Origin: Pseudoxanthomonas suwonensis
GTDB taxonomy: Bacteria > Pseudomonadota > Gammaproteobacteria > Xanthomonadales > Xanthomonadaceae
DNA length: 20,747 nucleotides
NCBI GenBank assembly: GCA_003240695.1
Contig: QFNC01000035.1
Coordinates: 1 to 20,747 of the forward strand
Direction: 5' to 3'
Notes under the pieces: generated by a model
Database searches by the model: none
Told to the model about the DNA's origin: nothing
Seen by the model: the letters and a program-made list of their open reading frames with translations, nothing else
Position numbers and translations under genes: made by a program
In this document: piece after piece, positions 15,365 to 20,747 of the stretch
Numbering within the stretch: position 1 is the stretch's first letter
Layout: each line of letters begins with the position of its first letter

Positions 15365-16027
15365 TCAGTGCGCCGGGCCGATCTGCGCCTCGGTGGTGAT
15401 GCGCAGCTTCACCTCGTCGCTGACCAGCGGTACGGCCAGCCCCAGGCCGAAATCGCTGCGCTTGACGGTGCCGCGCGCATCGAAGCCGATCGCGGCCTGC
15501 TGGGTCATGCCATGCACACCGGCGTGGTTCAGCTTCACGTCCAGATCCACCGGCTTGGTGATCCCCTTGATGGTCAGATTGCCGCGCACCCAGAAACGGT
15601 CGTGGCCGAGCTGCTTGACCCGGGTGCTCTTGAAGGTGGCCTGGGGAAACTGGGCCAGATCGAACAGATCGGGCGCGCGCAGGTGATGGTCGAACGCGTC
15701 GGAAAAGCCGTGCAGGCCGGAAATCGGGATGGAGACTTCCACCGACGAGGCATTCGGGTTCTGCGCGTTGTACTTGATGGTGCCGGTCACGTCGGCGAAG
15801 TTGGCCGTGGGATTGGAGAACCCGAAGTGTGTCCACTGCGCCAGCACCATGGTGTGCCAGGGATCGATGACATAGGTGCCTGTGACCGGACGCGGATGGG
15901 TGTGACGTGCGGCCTGGGCGTCGCCGCCTTGGGGAGTTGCCTGCACGGCGGAGGCGAGGCCTGCGGCCAGCGTGGCGGCGGCGGTGGCGGTGAGAGCAAA
16001 GCGATGCAGCGAAGCGAAACCGGTCAT
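15365..16027 (-). CDS. Secreted YceI family protein
   Basis: The second of a tandem YceI pair, periplasmic and not lipid-anchored. ATG 16027 follows a GGGGA about 8 bases upstream; the signal peptide covers about residues 1-30 (FALTATAAATLAAGLASAVQA). The YceI domain begins with YVIDPWHTMVLAQWTHFGF and contains NFADVTGTIKYNAQNP, DLFDLAQFPQATF, GNLTIKGITKPVDLDVKLNHAG and KRSDFGLGL, each aligning block by block with the neighbouring lipoprotein. The mature length is about 190 residues, usual for the family. It differs from its neighbour in having a histidine-rich linker (ARHTHPRPV) in place of the Ala/Pro linker. The two genes probably arose by duplication and may place similar lipid-binding barrels in the periplasm and on a membrane. 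It starts about 110 bases downstream of the nitroreductase stop. Confidence 0.94.
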   Translation of the reverse strand: MTGFASLHRFALTATAAATLAAGLASAVQATPQGGDAQAARHTHPRPVTGTYVIDPWHTMVLAQWTHFGFSNPTANFADVTGTIKYNAQNPNASSVEVSIPISGLHGFSDAFDHHLRAPDLFDLAQFPQATFKSTRVKQLGHDRFWVRGNLTIKGITKPVDLDVKLNHAGVHGMTQQAAIGFDARGTVKRSDFGLGLAVPLVSDEVKLRITTEAQIGPAH

Positions 16028-16137
16028 GACGTATCCCCTGTGTGTAGACAGCATGGTGGCGAATCGGATCGACAACTCCAGTAAGGCGAGGGCTTTGGGG
16101 TAGGAAAGGAAGCAGGTGTCCAGCTGGGTGATTTGCT

Positions 16138-16725
16138 CTAGACGATACGACAGGCTTCATGAAACGGCAATCGGGGCGAGCGCGGAAAAATGGAACTGTC
16201 ATCACCTTTTCCCAGATTGACCAGGAAGTTCGATTTCACCTGCGTGCCGGCAAAGAAGGCGGCATCGACCTTGGCGTGGTCGAACCCGGACATCGGTCCG
16301 GTATCCAGCCCCAGCGCGCGGGCGGCCAGGATCAGGTACGCCCCCTGCAGGCTGCCGTTGCGCAAGGCAGGGACGAGGCGGTTGTCCCGCGGACCCTCGA
16401 ACCAGCTGCGCGCATCGGTGTGCGGAAACAGCACCGGCAGCTTGTGGTGGAAGTCCAGGTCGTAGGCGACGATCACGGTGACCGGCGCAGCCAGGGTCTT
16501 GTCGCGGTTGCCGGCATCCAGTGCAGGTTCCAGCAGCGCCTTGCCCTCGGGGCTGCGCACGAACACGAAGCGGGCCGGACAGCTGTTGGCCGCGGTGGGG
16601 CCGAACTTCAACAGGTCGTACAGGCGGCGCAGGGTGGCATCATCGATGGCGCCGGAAAAGGCGTTGTAGGTGCGAGCCTGGCGGAACAGCAGGTCGCATC
16701 CAGAATCGGCCAAGGGGGTGGTCAT
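16138..16725 (-). CDS. RutE/HadB-like nitroreductase family protein
   Basis: An FMN-dependent flavoprotein of the nitroreductase superfamily; the closest type is malonic semialdehyde reductase (RutE) or its HadB relatives. ATG 16725 is chosen because GGAG lies 8 bases before it; the 195-residue length is typical. Visible family segments are FRQARTYNAF near the N-terminus, LLKFGPTAANSCPARFVFVRS (about 40-60), SLQGAYLILAARALGLDTGPMSGFD (about 125-150) and NFLVNLGKGDDSSIFPRSPRLPF near the end. FGPTAANSCP is characteristic of the RutE group. No other pyrimidine-degradation (rut) genes are nearby, so the substrate is uncertain; in Xanthomonas-type genomes the gene is often annotated as malonic semialdehyde reductase. 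It diverges from the ELM1 gene across a gap of 122 bases. Confidence 0.9.
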   Translation of the reverse strand: MTTPLADSGCDLLFRQARTYNAFSGAIDDATLRRLYDLLKFGPTAANSCPARFVFVRSPEGKALLEPALDAGNRDKTLAAPVTVIVAYDLDFHHKLPVLFPHTDARSWFEGPRDNRLVPALRNGSLQGAYLILAARALGLDTGPMSGFDHAKVDAAFFAGTQVKSNFLVNLGKGDDSSIFPRSPRLPFHEACRIV

Positions 16726-16812
16726 GGTTGCGGCTCCTTTGCTGCAGGCACAATGGCGGATGAAAGGCTGCCTCAGTGTATCGTCGCGAAAGATGCAACG
16801 AAGCCGCATCGA

Positions 16813-16818
16813 TAAAAT
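16813..16818 (+). promoter_or_regulatory. Possible -10 element for the ELM1 gene
   Basis: TAAAAT lies 30 bases before the ELM1 ATG in an AT-richer part of the divergent gap. No convincing -35 hexamer was found at 16-18 bases upstream, so this is a weak candidate only. Confidence 0.25.
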
Positions 16819-16847
16819 GCATTGAGTGCGAAATCGGAACGATCTTC

Positions 16848-17819
16848 ATGCAAGCCCATGCCACTGCCGCTGTCTGCGCGATCAGCGATGCCGCCGCCGG
16901 CAATCGGCGTCAGGCCTTGGCGCTGGCCCGGCAACTGGACGCTGCATGCACGCATTTGCAGCTGCAGCCGGATTGGCGCGCACGCTGGCTGGCTCCGCAC
17001 CGGTTTCCGGGTGCGACGTCGGCCTTGGGTGCCGCTTTCGACCGCATTCGGGCGACCGCGCCGTCGTTGGTGATCGGTTGCGGCCGCCAGGCTGCATTGG
17101 CCACCCGGCTGCTGCGCAGCGCGGCGACCCGCAGTGTGCAGATTCTCGATCCGCGCCTCGATCCGAAGCACTGGGATGTGGTGATCGCGCCTCAGCACGA
17201 TGCCCTGCGCGGCGACAACGTGCTGACCCTGCTGGGCAGCCTGAATCCGGTGGATGCGCACTGGCTGGAACAGGCCCGCGATGCCCACCCGCAACTGGCC
17301 CCTCTGCCGCAGCCGCGCACCGGCGTGCTGCTGGGCGGCAGCAGCCGGCATGTGCGCTTCGATGCCGCCGCGTTCGAGCGCCTGGCCAGCCGGCTGCAGC
17401 GCGTACTGGCCGATCAGGGCGGCAGCCTGCTGGTGACGGCATCGCGCCGCACCGAGGCGGCGATCCGCACGCAGCTGCAGGCGCGTCTGGGCGACCGTGG
17501 CCTGGTGTGGGTGGATGAACGCGATGGTCCGAATCCCTACCCCGGCCTGCTGGCCTGGTCGGACCGGATCGTGTGCTCGGCCGATTCGGTGAACATGATC
17601 AGCGAGGCCTGCGCCACCGATGTGCCTGTGTTCGTGTTCGAGCCGCAGATAGCGACCGGGCGGCTGCGCATCTTCCTGGACAGCCTGCTGCAACCGGGCC
17701 GCATCCGCCCGCTGGATGATCGGCTGGACGCCTTCGCCTGCACGCCGCTGCGCGAAACCGCTCGCATCGCGGCGTTGCTGCGCGAACGGCTGGATCTGCC
17801 TCAGCGCGACTCGGGTTGA
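16848..17819 (+). CDS. ELM1-family (mitochondrial fission ELM1-like) protein
   Basis: A 323-residue cytoplasmic protein of the ELM1 family (PF06258), which has a GT-B-like glycosyltransferase fold. In plants the relative acts in mitochondrial fission; in bacteria its role is unknown. The family signatures are ISDAAAGNRRQALALARQL at the start, PSLVIGCGRQAAL (about 80-92), ILDPRLDPKHWDVVIAPQHD, GGSSRHVRFD with the DxxxFERLA segment, TASRRTE and SDRIVCSADSVNMISEACATDVPVFVFE. That last block resembles the donor-sugar site of MurG-like transferases. ATG 16848 is used; GGAAC lies about 8 bases upstream. Its stop (17819) lies 19 bases beyond that of glnE on the opposite strand, so the genes overlap tail to tail. 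Proximity to LPS genes hints at a sugar-transfer role, but that is inference. Confidence 0.88.
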   Translation: MQAHATAAVCAISDAAAGNRRQALALARQLDAACTHLQLQPDWRARWLAPHRFPGATSALGAAFDRIRATAPSLVIGCGRQAALATRLLRSAATRSVQILDPRLDPKHWDVVIAPQHDALRGDNVLTLLGSLNPVDAHWLEQARDAHPQLAPLPQPRTGVLLGGSSRHVRFDAAAFERLASRLQRVLADQGGSLLVTASRRTEAAIRTQLQARLGDRGLVWVDERDGPNPYPGLLAWSDRIVCSADSVNMISEACATDVPVFVFEPQIATGRLRIFLDSLLQPGRIRPLDDRLDAFACTPLRETARIAALLRERLDLPQRDSG

Positions 17820-20608
17820 TCCGCCAGCGGCAGGCCCAGCTCGGCGCACATGCGGATGATGGCCGCACGGGCCTGAGCGATGTCCGCATCCGCCCGGACC
17901 AGCCGTGGCCGGCGATCCAATGTGCAGCGCAGCGCGGCATCGAGCAGGGTGGCATGCGCGGCGTGCAGGTCGGCATGCTGCGATGTGGTGATGATGCTGC
18001 CATCCAACGCCCAATCCAGCTGCGCGGCGGTGCCATGCGGCACACCTGGGTCGGGATGGTCCCCCGCGTGGCGCAGCACCAGCCATTGCAGCAGGAATTG
18101 CAGATCGGTCAGCCCGCCGACGCCCTGCTTCAGGTCGAACAGCGCATCGCTGCCGCGATCCAGCTCGCCACGCATCCGGGTGCGCATCGCCAGGATATCG
18201 CTTTGCAGCTGTCGCGGATCGCGCGGAAGGCCCAGCACGCGCGTGCGCAACGCAGCCAGCGCCTGCAGCAGCCCGGCATCGCCGGCCACGCCGCGGGCCC
18301 TCACCAGCGCCTGGTGTTCCCAGGTCCAGGCGCGTTGCAGTTGATAGTCGGCATAACTGGCCAGGGCGGACACCAGCAGACCGCTGGCCCCATCCGGACG
18401 CAGGCGGATGTCGACTTCGTACAGCTTGCCGGCAGCGGTCACCGTGGCCAGCAGCGCCACGACCTTCTGCGCCAGCCGTCCGAACAAGCGCGATGCCTCC
18501 AGCGGACGCGGTCCGTCGGACAACGCCTGCGGGTCGCCATCGAACAAGAACACCAGGTCCAGGTCGGAGCCGAAGCCCAGCTCGGCGCCGCCCAGACTGC
18601 CGTAGCCCAGCACCGCAAAACGCGCATCCTCGATCAGACCATGGGCGCCCTGCAGCTCGGCCCGGGCCAGTCGCAGCACCTGCTCCAGCACCGCGTCGGC
18701 CAGCCAGGTGAGTTGCTGCACGCTGTCCGGCGCGGGCTGCCGGGCATCCAGCGTGGCCAGGGCCACGCGGAAGCTCAGCGTCTGCCGCAGCTCGTTCAGG
18801 GCCTGCAGCGCGGCTTCGGTATCGCCGCCGGCTTGCAGCACGGCATTCTCGCACGCCGCCCGGCACCCCTCGCGATCCGGCGGGTCGGCCGCCAGTCGCG
18901 CATCCAGCAACTCATCCAGCAACAATGGATGCCGTGCCAGCCGCTCGGCCAGCAGACCACTGCGCGAAGCCGCATCCACCAGCCGATGCAATGCCGATGG
19001 CACCTCGTCCAGCAAGGCCAGATACGGGGTGCGGCGCAACACGTTCTGCAGCAGCGGCAACACCCGCTGCACGGCCGCATCCGGTGCGGGGCTGGCTGCT
19101 GCCTGCTGCAGCAATGCCGGCATCAGACGGTGCAGGCGGCCATGCGCGGCGTCCGACAACTCGCCGACCCCGGTCGCCTGGGCAAAGGCGACCAGGGCGG
19201 CATGGGTTGCCGCCTGGGTGAACCCGGCTGCGAGCAGCGCCTCGGCATCGCCATCGGGCAAACCATGCCAGTACGCCGCCAGATCCGTCGATGGCGCCTC
19301 GTTGCGACGCGGCGCCAGCAATGCGGCGAACTCGCCGGTCACCAGCTCGCGCCAGTGCTGCCACTGCATGGCCAATGCGGGCCAGTCGGCATGGCCCAGA
19401 CCCTTCGCGATGCGTTCGCGCAGCAGCGGATCGGCGGGGATGGCATAGGTCTGCGCATCGCCCAGCATCTGCAGGCGGTTTTCCAGCCGGCGCAGGAAGC
19501 GGTAGGCCTGTTCCAGCGCGCGTGCCGTCTGCATCGGCAGGTGGCCTGCGGCCTGCAATGCCTGCAGCGCCGGCAGGAAGCCGCGTTGCTGCAGAGCCGG
19601 CTCGCGGCCACCGCGGATCAGTTGCAGCACCTGCACCAGGAATTCGAGTTCGCGGATGCCGCCCGGGCCGCGCTTCACATCGTCGGCCAGTTCCTGCCGC
19701 GCCACTTCGGCGGCGATGCCGGCCTTCATCGCGCGCAGGCCGTCCAACGCACCGAAATCCAGATAACGCCGATACACGAACGGCCGCAGCGTATGCAAAA
19801 ACGCCTCGCCGGCAGCCACGTCACCGGCCACCGGGCGTGCTTTCTGCCAGGCATAGCGTTCCCAGTCGCGGCCCTCGCGCTGGAAATACTGCTCCAATGC
19901 CGCAAACGGCAGCACCAGCCGCCCCGCCGTGCCGAACGGCCGCAGGCGCAGGTCCACGCGATGGCAGAAGCCGTCGGCGGTGGTGTCGTCCAGCAACCGG
20001 GTCAACTGTTGGCCTAGTCGGGTGAAATAGTCCTCCGCGGCCAGGCTGCGCGAGCCGTCGCTGTCGCCGCTGCCGGTGCAGGCGTAGACCAGGTCGATGT
20101 CGGAACTGAAGTTCAGCTCGCCGCCGCCCTGCTTGCCCAGCGCGAACACCAACAGTCGCTGCATGGTGCCATCGGCCGCACGCACGGTGCCGAAACGTCG
20201 GACGAAGTCGTCTTCCAGCGCTTGCAGCGCGATCTGCAGGCAGGTGTCGGCCAGCTGGGTGCTGCCGTGCAGGATGGCGACCACATCGGCGTCCTCCACC
20301 ACGTCGCACCACACCAGCCGGGTGGATTCGGCCTGGCGGTAGCGACGCAGGAGGCGCGGCCAATCGCTGCGGTTGTCGGCGGTCAGCTGCGGGGCCGGCA
20401 GCGGGCGTGTGGGGTCGTGCAACAGATGCTGCAGCAATTCCGGCTGCCGTTGCAGCGTGTGGACGGCGAAATCGCTGGCGATGGCGAGTTGCTGCAGCCG
20501 CGTGTCGACATCGCCGACCGTGTCGGGCAGCAGCCCGGCCACATCCAGCACCGCGCGCACCGATGCCTGCGCGACGGAATCGATGCGGTGGTCGGACGAA
20601 AGTGGCAT
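17801..20608 (-). CDS. glnE: Bifunctional glutamine synthetase adenylyltransferase / adenylyl-removing enzyme
   Basis: GlnE controls nitrogen assimilation by adding AMP to (inactivating) or removing it from glutamine synthetase, under control of PII and glutamine. Two nucleotidyltransferase-fold domains are visible. The N-terminal adenylyl-removing domain has ALGKQGGGELNFSSDIDLVYA, with metal-binding D170 and D172. The C-terminal adenylyltransferase domain has GYGSLGGAELGFGSDLDLVFLFD, with D682 and D684. Both active sites look intact. Each is followed by VDLRLRPFG or VDIRLRPDG, and by KRGPGGIRELEF or KQGVGGLTDLQF in the helical domains. ATG 20608 gives 935 residues, normal for the family; the frame is open to 20740 but those residues look like shadow. 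The 3' end overlaps the ELM1 gene by 19 bases. Confidence 0.97.
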   Translation of the reverse strand: MPLSSDHRIDSVAQASVRAVLDVAGLLPDTVGDVDTRLQQLAIASDFAVHTLQRQPELLQHLLHDPTRPLPAPQLTADNRSDWPRLLRRYRQAESTRLVWCDVVEDADVVAILHGSTQLADTCLQIALQALEDDFVRRFGTVRAADGTMQRLLVFALGKQGGGELNFSSDIDLVYACTGSGDSDGSRSLAAEDYFTRLGQQLTRLLDDTTADGFCHRVDLRLRPFGTAGRLVLPFAALEQYFQREGRDWERYAWQKARPVAGDVAAGEAFLHTLRPFVYRRYLDFGALDGLRAMKAGIAAEVARQELADDVKRGPGGIRELEFLVQVLQLIRGGREPALQQRGFLPALQALQAAGHLPMQTARALEQAYRFLRRLENRLQMLGDAQTYAIPADPLLRERIAKGLGHADWPALAMQWQHWRELVTGEFAALLAPRRNEAPSTDLAAYWHGLPDGDAEALLAAGFTQAATHAALVAFAQATGVGELSDAAHGRLHRLMPALLQQAAASPAPDAAVQRVLPLLQNVLRRTPYLALLDEVPSALHRLVDAASRSGLLAERLARHPLLLDELLDARLAADPPDREGCRAACENAVLQAGGDTEAALQALNELRQTLSFRVALATLDARQPAPDSVQQLTWLADAVLEQVLRLARAELQGAHGLIEDARFAVLGYGSLGGAELGFGSDLDLVFLFDGDPQALSDGPRPLEASRLFGRLAQKVVALLATVTAAGKLYEVDIRLRPDGASGLLVSALASYADYQLQRAWTWEHQALVRARGVAGDAGLLQALAALRTRVLGLPRDPRQLQSDILAMRTRMRGELDRGSDALFDLKQGVGGLTDLQFLLQWLVLRHAGDHPDPGVPHGTAAQLDWALDGSIITTSQHADLHAAHATLLDAALRCTLDRRPRLVRADADIAQARAAIIRMCAELGLPLADQPESR

Positions 20609-20747
20609 GCCGCGATTGTGGCACTGCAATAGCAGCGCGGGTGCGGCAGCAGAACAAGCCGGCGATGATGACGTCCGGCTGCCGCTATGCGCGAGACTGC
20701 GACGGATCGAGCGCTGAACCCGCTGGTCAAGCCGTAGCATGCAAGAG
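20609..20747. other. Upstream region of glnE to the window edge
   Basis: The stretch of 139 bases shows no gene. On the minus strand a TTGACC hexamer (20725-20730) could be a -35 box, but the expected -10 position reads ATCCGT, so no promoter is called. Confidence 0.3.

Noticed and set aside
16773..18866. Long minus-strand open frame opposite ELM1 and in a shifted frame of glnE
   Set aside because: Composition is shadow-like (Arg/Gln/Gly) and no start site or motif supports it. It contradicts two well-supported genes.
17816..20017. Long plus-strand open frame of about 730 codons opposite glnE
   Set aside because: It is an antisense shadow of glnE with no recognisable domain. The glnE frame has both nucleotidyltransferase signatures.

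Overview
The window reads as a GC-rich chromosomal segment of a gammaproteobacterium. The gene set and order suggest the order Lysobacterales (Xanthomonadales; Xanthomonas, Lysobacter, Luteimonas and relatives). The grounds are gpmI-envC-S41 peptidase as an overlapping unit, a waaA/lpxL/waaL lipopolysaccharide cluster, paired YceI proteins, an ELM1-family gene convergent with glnE, and a broken gene resembling the toxin-like proteins with HExxH that are common in that order. The taxon is inferred from content, not from a marker gene.

Left edge (1-981): the C-terminal end of an unidentified plus-strand ORF, possibly a transposase tail, runs into a minus-strand metallopeptidase-like gene. That gene has lost its 3' part and carries a frameshift, so this is a small scar of rearrangement. 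Next (982-5262, minus strand) is a tight unit: gpmI (glycolysis), envC (divisome activator of cell-wall amidases) and a carboxy-terminal-processing S41 peptidase. The envC start codon overlaps the gpmI stop.

Plus strand 5358-9035: a secreted protein with a very regular 18-residue TVSGD repeat, an M28 aminopeptidase lipoprotein, a MAPEG-like membrane protein and a secreted protein of unknown function. All but the last pair look like envelope or periplasmic functions.

9070-14354 is a lipopolysaccharide (LPS) core and lipid A region. waaA (Kdo transferase, minus) and an lpxL-type acyltransferase (plus) diverge from a very short gap. The acyltransferase is followed by the start of a GT9 heptosyltransferase-like gene that breaks off after about 22 codons. 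Facing them on the minus strand is a coupled set: CHCC zinc-finger protein, GT4 glycosyltransferase and O-antigen ligase-like protein. Together they would add Kdo and acyl chains to lipid A, add sugars, and join the polymer to the core.

14420-16725 (minus) holds two YceI family proteins, one a lipoprotein and one with an ordinary signal peptide, each followed by a strong hairpin, and then a RutE/HadB-type nitroreductase. 16848-17819 (plus) is an ELM1-family protein whose end overlaps that of glnE (17801-20608, minus), the bifunctional glutamine synthetase adenylyltransferase. I saw no tRNA, rRNA, CRISPR array or complete mobile element. Nothing here amounts to a clearly new system. The best leads are the repeat protein, the two broken genes and the coupled zinc-finger/GT4/ligase set.
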